A stretch of DNA of 64,000 nt. Origin: Cepaea nemoralis (Eukaryota; Mollusca; Gastropoda; Stylommatophora; Helicidae). A program made the position numbers and the translations under genes. Below the pieces are notes generated by a model. That model was not told the origin of the DNA. It saw only the letters and a program-made list of their open reading frames with translations, and made no database searches. Shown here piece by piece: positions 1-11,500 of this stretch; position 1 is the first letter of the stretch, and the number at the start of each line of letters is the position of its first letter. Where the stretch lies: positions 145,001 through 209,000 of the forward strand of contig JACEFZ010013283.1 of the NCBI GenBank assembly GCA_014155875.1, written 5' to 3'.

Positions 1-494
1 TACAAGGTGCGCATTTTGTGTGTATTTTTTTATTTTCATTTGCAAATACAACATATACATTCATATACACATTATATTATTACATTCATGGCATGGTGTA
101 ATATAACCTAATTATTTCTTGTTGATGATGACGATAGTGAAGTAAACATTTGCTCTCCTATATACACAAATCTTTCAATAGAAATTCTCTCATACTCGAA
201 GTATTCTCATTCACGCTTATTATTTCGTTCCCCCCAGTTTGTCTGAATAACCAGTCTTCTGAAATATTCGGGTCTTGTTGGATAAATATGTTTGGCCTAT
301 TTTTCGTCTAACAAATTTGTAATACACTTCTGTAGCACGTATATCCAAAGGCGCATGTGTGCTTTTTACCTGATTTAAAAGATGTTCAATTTCCACACTT
401 ATATGTTGCCACAAGAAATGCGTGTGCTCACAGCTCGTACCCTGACTTCCATTGTTCTATGTGTTCCAGGTTTAAATTAATTAGTGTGTGTGTC
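1..494. other. AT-rich flank without a recognised gene
   Basis: I see no recognisable coding motif here. The short open frames run into the tandem array that follows and are not supported as genes. Confidence 0.5.
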
Positions 495-1088
495 TTTGGC
501 AGAGACGTTTTATTCTTGTTTCCAGCAGTGAATCTAGATTGTCATAACTTTGGCAGAGACGTTTTATTCTTGTTTCCAGCAGTGAATCTAGATTGTCATA
601 ACTTTGGCAGAGACGTTTTATTCTTGTTTCCAGCAGTGAATCTAGATTGTCATAACTTTGGCAGAGACGTTTTATTCTTGTTTCCAGCAGTGAATCTAGA
701 TTGTCATAACTTTGGCAGAGACGTTTTATTCTTGTTTCCAGCAGTGAATCTAGATTGTCATAACTTTGGCAGAGACGTTTTATTCTTGTTTCCAGCAGTG
801 AATCTAGATTGTCATAACTTTGGCAGAGACGTTTTATTCTTGTTTCCAGCAGTGAATCTAGATTGTCATAACTTTGGCAGAGACGTTTTATTCTTGTTTC
901 CAGCAGTGAATCTAGATTGTCATAACTTTGGCAGAGACGTTTTATTCTTGTTTCCAGCAGTGAATCTAGATTGTCATAACTTTGGCAGAGACGTTTTATT
1001 CTTGTTTCCAGCAGTGAATCTAGATTGTCATAACTTTGGCAGAGACGTTTTATTCTTGTTTCCAGCAGTGAATCTAGATTGTCATAAC
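495..1088. repeat. Perfect 54-bp minisatellite, 11 copies
   Basis: A 54-bp unit starting tttggcagagacg and ending gtcataac is repeated eleven times with no visible difference between copies (11 x 54 = 594 bp). Because 54 is a multiple of three and the unit has no stop in some frames, both strands show repetitive open frames (about 250 aa on +, 200 aa on -). These follow from the array and are not evidence of a gene. Identity this high implies very recent expansion or strong homogenisation. Confidence 0.95.
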
Positions 1089-1171
1089 TGCCCACTGTCT
1101 ATTACTTGTCTCCATTGATCAATTGGGCGTCATCCTTGTGTTTAAAAGAGAAAGGAAGAAACAAAGAAAGC

Positions 1172-2035
1172 GAGGTCAGCATGGATGAATGGATAAGAGT
1201 GCTCGTTCTTAAACATCCGGTGTGCTGATTTAGAGGTAACGGGTTCAACGCTCACACCGATCTGTTCGACTACAATGTTGACTTCTCGTCCTTGACTTGG
1301 GGACGTAAATTACAAGTACTTCTGAAAGTCGGAATGGGTTGAGTTGAGTTGAGTTGAGTCAAGAACCGACATCACTGCACTCAGGACATTCCCATACGTG
1401 CTCAGTCCCCTAGTTCAACAGCCAGCGAAGAGTCATACTTCTAACCGTTCCCATCGCTATCTGATTAAATGTTCTCCTGGTCTTCCCTCTCAGTTTTGAG
1501 ATTCTTCCAGAACCCCTGCCGACCCCCCGAAATCTCATTCTTTCCACATATGGGTTCTCAATCTGTTCCTCCGCCTTCTCCACCTGGTCCCACAAGCGCA
1601 CGACTACCTCCCCCTTGTCCATAGGCAAGATATCACCAAGAGGTGCATTCCCTGCTAGCCTATCAGCCTGTTCATTCCCCCGTACACCCGCATGACCAGG
1701 ACAAAATATCCATACAATTCTCACAATCTGTGGCCTCTGAAGCGACGAGAGCCATTCCACACGAAACATTCCTTTCTCCACCTTGCTAAGCATACTCTTT
1801 GAATCCGTAATGAATACAACGTGTGTTGCAGTAGTCTCCTCTAGACACCGGAATGCCGCTGTTACTGCCTCCACCTCCATTCTCATAGGTTTGCCTGATG
1901 ACGAGGGACACTGGTAATAGGAAAAGCGAACCCACACGCAAATATCTGCTCAGTGCTACTATAAGTAGCGTGTATGGAGTATGCTTAAGTTGAAAGCGAA
2001 CAAACGTTCAAAAAAATAAAAAATAAAAAAAGGAA
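1172..2035 (+). mobile_element. tRNA-derived SINE-1, split by a LINE insertion
   Basis: The head (about 1172-1336) carries Pol III promoter-like boxes: an A-box region around atggatgaatggataag and a B-box-like gggttcaacg. The body follows (ttgacttctcgtccttgac, then acgtaaattacaagtac). The 3' half resumes near 1889 with tttgcctgatgacgagggac and ends in an A-rich tail. Other copies in the window (about 4588, 44722, 15343) show that these halves are normally contiguous, so the 0.55 kb between them is an insertion. Confidence 0.85.
1337..1888 (-). pseudogene. LINE-A fragment: RNase H C-terminus, inserted in SINE-1
   Basis: On the minus strand this encodes the C-terminal RNase H region of a non-LTR retrotransposon polyprotein. 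Visible are the acidic ME-VEAV motif, an FITDSKSM aspartate motif, and WIFCPGHAGVRGNEQADRLAG, which contains the last catalytic His/Asp segment. It then runs through the basic tail domain. A stop codon near 1410 interrupts the frame before the expected WECPEC...DVGS end seen in the copy at 39213. The 3' tail is (CTCAA)n on the minus strand. The 5' end is truncated, so this copy is dead. Confidence 0.85.
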
Positions 2036-2039
2036 ACAG

Positions 2040-3340
2040 TAGAAAACGCTTGTTCGTACGCCCGTGAGTTCATAATGAAACTCAAGAATCGCCACACTAA
2101 CCTACGATACACGTCTAAACAAGCGACTAAAGAGGTTTGGTGTGAGATTGGCTACCTCATCTTTGGAAAACAATTTTATAATTCCACCGAGTCATAACCA
2201 AGTCTATCAAGGAGTGTGTTGGTTGAGGGCCTATCTGCGCTCGATTTAGAGATGAAGGGCGGCTCCGACAATGCCCTCCATACGTTATTATTTTATGTCT
2301 CAAAAATATCTTTGTGTGTTTTAGGTCTTTGTATATCTCATTTGTCTGTGGTTTCCAGACAAAGGTCTTTCTAGTTATACTATTCTCAGTATTTCCCAGT
2401 CATTGTGGTAGCCAGCACATGCGTCTGTTTCTCTTCTCTTGTTTCATCACTGTTTGTTTAGTTCCCTCTAAGAGCTCCACGTTGCCATACAATTTTAGTC
2501 CTTCCATTCTGCTCAGGCACACATTTTCGAATGTTTGCAGTTTATTAGTAATCGATTTAGTCATTCCTCGAGTAAAAAAATGTCGTCATTTGCTTAATGC
2601 AGATTTGAATCTTGTTCCCTTATCTTTACTTCTTTCCTTTACTTACACGATTGTGAATTTATTTCTAATGTCATTTTAACCCAGAAATGCTTGTCCCAAG
2701 ATCTGAGGAAATGCTTGGCAAGTCAAACTGATAATCACTAAGATGACGATGTATATGATGACACTATTTTATTGTCCTCAATGGTTTAATTGCGATGGAT
2801 GTTTCTGTGTAGTCTGAATAATGTTAATCTGACAGCCAAACCTTTCCTCAATGCAATTAATATAATCGGATAACCTCCAAGTCCATCAACGTTGAAGATG
2901 AATATAAAGACGACGATATCATTCGACTTATTAAACAACATAATAATTGAAAGAAGTAGTGACAGAAATCCGACATGGCAAGAAACAGTCTGTTTTTTTC
3001 CGGAGACTAACAGTCCCACGTAAGGTCAACATCCTGCGTGGTTCTTGGGCCCTACGGATATTTCGTTGTTTGCCGTTCAGTAGTGAAAGCCTCTCATTGT
3101 GCATTGTCTGTATGACTAGTTCAAGCGCGGTAGAACTACACTGTGACCTTTGGCAAATGGATTCTGTGTTCAGAGAGTTAAGCCACTTAAATAATTTGTA
3201 CACCCTGACCTTCGACCAACTATCAACACTCACCGTAGTCTTCACAAGCGGTTAACAGACCCGGCCAGGGACAACTACGGAGACATATAATAGAATATGC
3301 TACCAAAGAAAGGATCAGATAAAACGCATTATTAGAGTAA
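2040..3340. other. No gene or repeat family recognised
   Basis: Several 60-120 aa open frames exist on both strands, but none shows a domain I recognise, and overlapping frames on opposite strands look alike in quality. I see nothing supportable in this stretch. Confidence 0.4.
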
Positions 3341-3344
3341 TATC

Positions 3345-4380
3345 AATAAAAATAACTCTAGAAAATACACTAAACAATGAGACAGAAAGTAATCGAATTT
3401 TGGAGAAAACATTTTGTGAACATGTGGTTCATTGGGAAAGTAAAGGCAAATTTTGGACTACTGTACTTAGAAGGTAAAAACAAGCACCAAATATCAGTTA
3501 TATGTATTTCAGTATAATGATTATTGTAATGGCTTTAAACATTCTAACCAAAGATCACAATTAAAAAGAACGGAATTGAAAATATCACACACTTTGAATA
3601 TCTTGGCTTCATAACTACCAACTATGGGGATCAAAAGAAATTAGACAAAGGCTGGCCATTGAACTGCATAAATTAAACAGTTTTAAGAGCCTATGATACA
3701 ACACCATCAAATAAGTTAAAATACAATTTTTGGGGACATGCATCATTTTCAGAAGGTCAACCAGAGAGACGAATGGAGACGGATTGTATCTGCAGCAAAG
3801 AACCTCAATGGCTAGGAAAGCTGAAGAAGAAGAAGAAGAAGAAGAAGAAGAAAAAGAAGAAGGAGAAGAAGAAGAAGAAGAAGAAGAAGAAGAAGAAGAA
3901 GAAGAAGAAGAAGAAGAAGAAGAAGAAGAAGAAGAAGAAGAAGAAGGATGCATCTTTTCTGTGGCAACATAGTGAAGTGATTCATGGATAATTCCGTAAT
4001 CATCAAAAAAGAGAATTTAAGCCTTTGAGCTCAAATGCCACATAATAGTTCGTAGAACATCGTAGACAAAGAAGAAGAAAAATATTAAAATTCTCCAATT
4101 TCTGAACATGGAATAAAACAAGCTCGTACACAGCGTCTTGTCTTGGAACCAGAATACTTTGGCTGTATTAAATGTCCCAATAGCTCGGAAAGAGTAGTGA
4201 TGGGAGGCGTGGTTCCTGTAGAAGAGACAATGATCAACCAGCACGAAGATGGACACAGGACATTGCAGACATTTTGAGCATGAGGGTGCACGCGGCGGCA
4301 GAAATAGCAACAGATCGAGATGATTTTTTACACGCCATGATGAGATCAACTTTCTGCAAAGAACCTGCTATATTAGGGTA
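3345..4380 (+). pseudogene. Degenerate LINE 3' region with GAA expansion
   Basis: Around 3570-3690 the + strand reads like the RT-to-C-terminal part of a LINE (HFEYLG followed by an RQRL.IELHKLNS-type helix). Around 4190-4350 a second piece reads like the terminal RRW-TQDIADIL region of such proteins. The frame is broken many times and a long (GAA)n tract lies between the pieces. The family is unclear. Confidence 0.5.
3822..3946 (+). repeat. (GAA)n microsatellite
   Basis: About 125 bp of GAA triplets with two small interruptions (aaaaagaagaaggag). It produces poly-Glu, poly-Lys, poly-Ser and poly-Leu open frames that are not genes. Confidence 0.95.
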
Positions 4381-4587
4381 AATGGCTTGTAGGGTTTACA
4401 CAACGACTGATATTTCTAACTAGTTTAAATCGTGTAGTTTAGTTACAGCGGGGAACAAAACCAAACGTTAGTTACATTTATTTCAGTATAACCAAATGAG
4501 CTATAAGCCTTACATACACTTATAATGAAATAATCAGAGCTTCAGAAACCACCCCAGTATTAATAACACAGGTGCCACTACTGGTTT

Positions 4588-4884
4588 TTCCTTCTGCTTG
4601 CGCTTGCTTTGAACTATAGCGTAGTCAATACACGTGCTACTAACAGTCAGTGAACTGGCATGTTTTTTGCGTGTGCATTAGATTTCCCTATTACTAATGT
4701 CCCTCGCCATCAGGTGAACCCACTCCCACTTCTGATCTACTTGTAATATATGTCCCCAAGTCAAGGACGAGAAGTGAACGCACTCCAACTGACAGATGTA
4801 TGAGTTGAATCCGATTCCTCGGCATCAGCACACCGGAAGTTTAAGAGCGAGTGCTCTTATCCACTCGACCATGCTGATCTCCCT
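4588..4884 (-). mobile_element. SINE-1, near full length
   Basis: The reverse strand reads head to tail: the tRNA-like head (ggtcgagtggataagagc, B-box-like region), the central ttctcgtccttgac...ggggac...attacaagtag body, the gcgagggacattagtaat segment and the 3' end gttcaaagcaagcgc. This is one of the clearest full-length copies and was used to define the family. Confidence 0.85.
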
Positions 4885-5029
4885 ACAGTTATTTTGATTT
4901 GCTTGATGTGCAACAGTAGTGGATAGGAGGCCATATCAACGGAAGAAAAGAGAGGGACTACATGAACGTTATGCATGTTAAAAGTCGAATGGTCGTTGGA
5001 CATCATTGAGAGTATGCCCTAAAGGCCGA

Positions 5030-6345
5030 TCTTATCTTATCTTATCTTATCTTATCTTATCTTATCTCATCATCTCATCATGCTCCTATTGTACCTTGCG
5101 GTGTCGAGGTGGAGTATAAACAGCGGGAGAGTGCCCGCTTATGGGCTTCATGTATCAATATTCCTATGGACTCTGCTATTCCCTCCGTCCAGCGTTTACG
5201 TGGTCGGCCTCTTCCTCTGCTTCCCTCTGGTCTGTACATCATTGCTTGTTGTGGTATACTCTTAGATGGTAACCTACTTGTATGGCCAAACCATTTGATT
5301 TGCTGCATTCTAATAAAATCTAGTGCAGCTGCAACCGCCACTTTAGTCCTGATTTCTTCATTTCTGTTCTTATCTTTTCTTGATACATTGAGTATTCTTC
5401 TCAGGAATCTCGTTTCTGTTGTTGTGATTTTTCTTTTCTCTTTTCCTGTCATTGTCCAGAGTTGGCATTGGTAGCATAGAGATGGTAGGAAGATTGTGTT
5501 ATAGAGTGCTTTCTTAGTAACTATTGATACATGTTTGTTCTTTAGTACTAGTGCCATTTGGCCAATGAGTTGGTTTGCCTTATTGCATCTATTTTCGATG
5601 TCGTCTCTGATTTGCCATTTGATATTATACTTCCTAGGTACTTGAAACTCTTTACTTGTTTCAGGAGATGTTCGTTCAGGTGAATTGTTGTTTGTTTTCC
5701 TTCTTTAGTTATAGTCATTACATCTGTTTTAATTGTGTTAATTTTCATGTTATGTTCCCTACACATATTGTTTAGACTATTCACGCGCTCTTGTAATTCA
5801 GCTTTAGATTTTGCTTTTAGTGCTTGGTCGTCCGCAAACAGGAGTTCTTTAATGGTATAATTTGCAGATGGTTCTTCTTCTGTGCTCTCGTCATGTGGTG
5901 TTCTTGCGAACTCTGATTGTCTGGTTTCTTTACATATGTTGTCTGTGTCTATTTTATGAACAAGAGAGGGGACAGGACACAGCCTTGTCGTAATCCAGAT
6001 CTTATGGTGAAGGGTTCTGAGTGTCCTCCAGTTGCTCTCACTATGCGTTCACTGTTGTTGTATAAACTTCTACATAGATTTGTTAGATGTGTACTCACTC
6101 CATATTGTTTAAGGATTTCCCACAGCTTGTTTTTATCTACTCTATCAAATGCCTTTTTCTTGGTCGACAAAGACTAAGTAGAGTGTTTCATTAAAATCGA
6201 TTGATTTTTCTATAAGTTGTCTAAGAGCAAAATTGGCATCTTTGCATCCTTTGTTTTTCCTAAATCCAAGTTGTGTTTCGCGTAGCTGGGGTTCTATAGT
6301 AGTTCGTAATCTTTTCTAAAAAATTTAGCAAAATATTTTCCCAGT
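5030..6345 (-). pseudogene. LINE-G: RT and C-terminal domain, broken
   Basis: Three minus-strand pieces in order make the 3' two-thirds of a non-LTR RT. About 6170-5949: KAFDRVDKNKLWEILK and GLRQGCVLSPLLF (RT motifs). About 5784-5548: SFKYLGSIIS (thumb start). About 5557-5078: KALYNTIFLPSLCYQCQLW followed by the KWFGH and RGRGRPRKRW terminal motifs. The FADD-containing segment lies in between in a shifted frame (around 5850). The 3' tail is a (CTTAT)n run on the + strand at 5030-5078. Frameshifts make it non-functional. Confidence 0.8.
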
Positions 6346-6439
6346 ATGACTCAAAAGGGAAATGCCTTTGTATTGTGTGAAGTCTCTTTTGCTGCGTTTG
6401 TTTTTCCAAATTGGGAAAGACCGATGATCAGATTAAAAC

Positions 6440-6680
6440 TAGTTTCTTATTCTTTACAGTGCATCGCAGTCAACCCAGTATGTTTCGGCTGTTTGGGATT
6501 TCTGCGAAAATGTACATTCAGTAGTTTGCCATTGCTTTTTGAACGACCGACTCTCATTCCATTTAATAAAAACCATGCGCAAGATGGTCTGCTTCTAAAT
6601 CGACCGCAGCTGTGTTTCGAACGTGGTATGCGGGATTACGAACTGCGTCAGTAACTCGTTCGCCACGACGCCGGCATGAT
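6440..6680. repeat. Interspersed repeat shared with 31975-32110
   Basis: The stretch containing gtcgcagtcaacccag-like sequence, then agtttgccattgctttttgaac and aataaaaaccatgcgcaaga, reappears in diverged form at 31975-32110. Part of it (aacgtcctgtaatgatat) also recurs near 7195 and 63880. It is an undetermined interspersed family. Confidence 0.55.
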
Positions 6681-6821
6681 TAGGTTAAATTTAATAATTA
6701 TTGAATCTACCAAAAATAACCGCGTGGCTAAGAGGTTTAACTTGTTTAAAATGTCTCTTCTGTCGGTGGTGTAGTGGGTTAGTTCCGCACACTGGTCAAC
6801 TGGACATAAATGGTGACTTCT

Positions 6822-7160
6822 TGTTCAGTTCAGAAAGCAATGACACTCGAGTGACGGTAAATTTAAATGTTGACATTTTGTTCAGAAAGCAAAGGCGCAC
6901 AAGTGACGGTAAATTTAAATATTTACGTTTTGTTCAGAAAGCAATGGCAAACTAGTGACGGTAAATTTAAATGTTTACTTTTCGTTCAGAAAGCAATGGC
7001 ACCCTGGTGACGGTAAGTTTAAATGCTGACTGTTCGTTCAAAAAAGCAATGGCACACAAGTGATGGTAAATTTAAATGTTGACTTTTCATTCAGAAAGCA
7101 ATGGCACACTAGTGACGGTAAATTTAACTTTTGACTTTTCGTTCAAACAGCAATACTAGT
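6822..7160. repeat. 52-bp minisatellite, about 6.5 copies
   Basis: The unit (ttcgttcagaaagcaatggc...gacggtaaatttaaatgttgactt, about 52 bp) repeats with moderate divergence. A related single piece (aaagcaatggcaaactac...aaatttgcc) occurs at 63810-63840, so the array probably belongs to a dispersed element. Confidence 0.85.
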
Positions 7161-7383
7161 AAATCACAACCAGGCAACAAAGACTAAGGTTGGCTGCAAC
7201 GTCCTGTAATGATATTTTCTTTAAAAATCCAAAAATAACGTTCATAGTCAGCTTGGTTCTGATATACGCACATTTGGAACATCACCTACTACACTAAGAT
7301 TGCGCACTATGTTCAGATTGATCGTCCTTACGTGATTGTTAAATGGAGATTAGCGCATTTATTGGAGATGGGGGATTGTAGTT

Positions 7384-7400
7384 GGGGGGGGGGGGGGAGG
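7384..7400 (+). repeat. Poly-G run
   Basis: A run of thirteen or more G within a GT/GG-rich stretch. Its length is likely unreliable in assembly. Confidence 0.8.
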
Positions 7401-7505
7401 CGATGGGTGGGGGGTGCAGAGTTGGTGATAGACTAACTGCAACACTGACATGGAGCTATATACATTGTCAGACAATGAAATTGTCGCACTGCTGACATTT
7501 TGAAT

Positions 7506-8012
7506 ATTGTAGTACTAAGTACGAGTGAGATATATGTAGAGAATATTGTGGCTGGTTAATTAAGTACGAGCGAGATTACATGTAGAAAATGTAGTTGGCT
7601 AAGTAAGAGTGAGGAACCTTTAAAGAAATGTGTAACTGAGTACGAGCAAAGTATATGTATAAACTGTTTTAGCCAGCTAAGTACGAACTAGATACATGTA
7701 GAGAATATTGTAGATTGCTAAGTACGAGTTAGATACATGTAGAGAATGTTGTAGATTGCTAAGTACGAACTAGATACTGGTAGAGAATGTTGTATCTGGC
7801 TAAGTACGAGTGAGATACATGTAGATAATGTTGTATCTGCTAAGTACAAGTAAGATAGGTGTAGAGAATGAATGTTATATCTGGCTGAGTACTAGTGAGA
7901 TACGGTTAGATAATGAAGCTAGCTAAGTACGACGGAGATTACATGTAGACACTGTTGTAGCATGATTACGTATAGAGAATGTTGTAGCTAGCTAATGATC
8001 ACCATGATTATG
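7506..8012. repeat. Diverged minisatellite, about 40-45 bp unit
   Basis: Repeating units contain gctaagtacgagtgagata followed by catgtagagaatgttgtag. About eleven variants are visible, with units missing parts. The same family continues at 13086-13660. Confidence 0.8.
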
Positions 8013-8022
8013 TATAGATAAC

Positions 8023-8119
8023 TAGCTGACCCGGCCCGGCTTCGCCCAGACCCTGGTGGGGAGCATCTCATTTAATTCATATAAGTAGTCATATAAGTTC
8101 TCGTTCCCGTTACCGACTA

Positions 8120-8150
<31 letters not shown>

Positions 8151-8354
8151 GTCTGTCTGTCTGTCTGACCCGGCCCGTCTTCGCCCAGACCCTGATGGGG
8201 AGCATCTCATTTAATTCATATAAGTAGTCATATAAGTTCCCGTTCCGACTATCTATCTGTCTGTCTGTCTGACCCGGCCCAGCATCGCCCAACTCCTGGT
8301 GGGGAGCATCTCATTTAATTCATATAAGTAGTCATATAAGTTCCCGTTCCCGAC

Positions 8355-8423
<69 letters not shown>

Positions 8424-8538
8424 GTCTGTCTGTCTGACCCGGCCCAGCCCATGGTGGAGAGCATCTCATTTAAATCATATAAATAGTCATATAAGATCCC
8501 GTTCCCGACTATCTGTCTGACTGTCTGTCTGTCTTGGG
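8023..8538 (-). mobile_element. Helitron-like non-autonomous element with (TGTC)n
   Basis: Four copies of a roughly 120-140 bp module (gacccggcccggcttcgccc ... gggagcatctcatttaattc ... cgttcccgac) are separated by (TGTC)n blocks. Read on the minus strand, the outer end is ...cgggccgggtcagctag followed by T. That resembles a Helitron 3' end: a GC-rich hairpin-capable segment, then CTRR, with insertion before T. The same module in opposite orientation is at 22140-22409. The class call is inference from the end sequence only. Confidence 0.6.
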
Positions 8539-11500
8539 TAAATGGAGGAGGGAGGAGGAAGAGGGAGGTGGAGGAGGGAAGAGGAGGGAGGAGGAGGGAG
8601 GAGACAGGAGGAGTAGGGAGGAATAGGAGGGAGGAGGAGGGATTAGGAGGAGGAGGAGGGAGGAATAGGGTGGAGGAGGAGGCGAGGAGGAGGGAGGAGG
8701 AAGAGGGAGGAGGAGGGAGAAGGAGGGAGGAGGAGAACGCAGGAGGAGAAGGGAGCAGGGGGAGAAGGAGGGAGGAGGAGGAGAGAGTAGGAGGAGGGAG
8801 GAGGCGGAGGGAGAAGGAAGAGGGAGGAAGAGGGAGGAGGAAGAGGGAGAAGGAGGAGAAGGAGGGGGAGGAGGAGGAGGGAAGAGGAGGGGAGGAGGGA
8901 GGAGGAGGAATGTGAAGGGAGGAGGGAGAAGGGAGGAGGTAGAGGGAGGAGGAGGAGGGAGGCGGAGAGAGGAGGAGAAGGGAGGAGAAGAAGGGAGGAG
9001 GAGGAAGAGGGAGGAGGAGGAATGTGAAGGGAGGAGGAGGGAGGAGGTAGAGGGAGGAGGAGGGAGGATGAGGAGGGAGGAGGCGGCGAGGGAGGAGGAG
9101 GAAGGAGGAGGGGGAGGAGGGAGGAGGAGGGAGGAAGAAGGAAGAGAAGGGAGGAGGAGTGATGAGGATGAGGGAGGAGGAGGAGGGAGGAGGAGAGAGG
9201 AGGAGGGATGAGGAAAAGTGAGGAGGAGGAAGAGGGAGGAGGAGGAATGTGAAGGGAGGAGGAGGGAGGAGGTAGAGGGAGTAGGAGGAGTGAGGAGGAG
9301 AGGGAGGAGGACGAAGGAGGAGGGGGAGGAGGGAGTAGGAGGAGGAGGAGGGAGGAAGAAGGAGGAGGAGGGAGAAGGAGGGATGGGGAGGAGGAGGGAG
9401 GAGGAGGAAAAGGGAGGAGGAGGAATGTGAAGGGAGGAGGAGGTAGAGGGAGGAGGAGGAGGGAGGAGGAGAAGAAGGGAGGAGGAGGGAGGAGGAGGAA
9501 GAGGGAGGAGGAGGAATGTGAAGGGAGGAGGAGGGAGGAGGAAGAGGGAGGAGGAGGGAGGAGGAGGAGTGAGGAGGAGGAGAGGGAGGAGGAGGAATGA
9601 GGAGGGGGAGGAGGGAGGAGGAGGAGGGAGGAAGAAGGAGGAGGAGGGAGAAGGAGGGATGAGGAGGAGGGAGGAGGAGGAAGAGGGAGGAGGAGGAATG
9701 TGAAGGGAGGAGGAGGGAGAGGGAGGAGGGGGAGGGGAAGAGGAAGAGGGTAGGAGGAAGAGTGGAGAGGAGGAGGGAGGAGGTAGAGGGAGGAGGAGGA
9801 GGGAGGAAAAGGGAGGAGGGAGGAGGAGAGAGGAGGAGGAGGGAGGAGGTAAGAGGAGGAAGAGGGAGGAGGATGGAGGAGAAGGAAGGAGGAGGAAGAA
9901 AGAGGAGGAAGAGGGAGGAGGAGGATGGAGGAGGGAGGAAGAGGGAGGAGGAGGAAGGAGGAGGAAGAGGGAGGAGGAGGAAGAGGGAGGAGGAGGAAGA
10001 GGGAGAGGGAGGAGGGGAAGAGGAAGAGGGTAGGAGGAGGAGGAGGGGAGAGGAGGAGAAGAAGGGAGAAGGAGGGAGGAGGAGAAGGAGGAGGTGGAGG
10101 GAGGAGGAGGGGAGAGGAGGAGGGAGGAGGCAGAGGGAGAAGAAGGAAGGAGGAGGAGGAAGGAGGGAGAGGAAGGAGGGAGAATGAGGAGGGGAGGAAG
10201 GAAAGGGAGGTGGAAGAGGAGGAGGAGGGAGGAGGAAAGAGGTAGGGGGAGGAGGAGGTAGAGGGAGGAGGAGGAGGAAGGAAAGGGAGGAGGAAGAGGC
10301 GGAGAAGGGAGGAGGAGAGTGGAGGGAGGAGGAGGAGGTAGAGGGAGGAGGAGGGAGGAGGTAGGAGGAGGAGGGAGGAGGAAGAGGGAGGAGGAGCGAG
10401 AAGGAGGGAGGAGGAGAACGCAGGAGGAGAAGGGAGCAGGAGGAGGAGAGGGAGGAGCAGGGAGAGGGAGGAGGAGGAGAGAGTAGGAGGAGAGAGTAGG
10501 AGGAGGGAAGAGGCAGAGGGAGAAGGAATAGGGAGGAAGAGGGAGGAGGAAGAGGGAGGAGGAGGGAGAAGGAGGAGAAGGAGGGGGAGGAGGAGGGAAG
10601 AGGAGGAGGAGGGAGGAGGAGGGAGGAGGAGGAATGTGAAGGGAGGAGGAGGGAGGAGGGAGGAGGTAGAGGGAGGAGGAGAAGGAGGGAGGCGGAGAGA
10701 GGAGGAGGAGGGAGGAGGAGGAAGAGGGAGGAGGGAGGAGGAGGAGGGAGGAAGAAGGAGGAGGAGGTAGAGGGAGGAGGAGGGAGGAGGAGGGAGGAGG
10801 AGGAGGGAGGAGGAGGGAGAAGGAGGGATGAGGAGGAGGGAGGAGGAGAAAGAGGGAGGAGGAGGAATATGAAGGGAGGAGGAGGGAGGATGGTAGAGGG
10901 AGGAGGAGGAGGAGGAGGAGTGAGGAGGAGGAGAGGGAGGAGGAGGAAGGAGGAGGGGGAGGATGAGGAGGGAGGAAGAAGGAGGAGGAGGGAGAAGGAT
11001 GGATGAGGAGGAGGAGGGAGGAGGAGGAAGAGGGAGGAGGAGGAAGAGGGAGGAGGAGGAATGTGAAGGGAGGAGGAGGTAGAGGGAGGAGGAGGATGAG
11101 GAGGAGGGAGGAGGAGGAAGAGGGAGGAGGAGGAATGTGAAGGGAGGAGGAGAGAGGAGGTAGAGGGAGGAGGAGGATGGAGGAGGAGGAAGAGGGAGGA
11201 GGAGGAATGTGAAGGGAGGAGGAGGTAGAGGGAGGAGGAGGGATGAGGAGGAGGGAGGAGGAGGAACAGGAGGAGGAGGAATGTGAAGGGAGGAGGAGGG
11301 AGGAGGTTGAGGGAGGAAGAGGAGGGAGGAGGAGTGAGGAGGAGGAGAAGGAGGAGGAGGGGGAGGAGGGAGGAGGAGGAGGAGGGAGAAGGAGGGAGGA
11401 GGAGGGAGGAGGAGGAAGAGGGAGGAGGAGGAATGTGAAGGGAGGAGGAGGGAGGAGGTTGAGGGAGGAAGAGGAGGGAGGAGGAGGAGTGAGGAGGAGG

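Noticed and set aside
357..1118. Repetitive 253-aa and 204-aa frames over the 54-bp array
   Set aside because: The unit length is a multiple of three and open in both directions; an artefact of the tandem array.
2314..3255. Frames of 77-121 aa (for example 2314-2679, 2931-3255)
   Set aside because: No recognised motif, overlapping frames on both strands, and no splice context that I could support.
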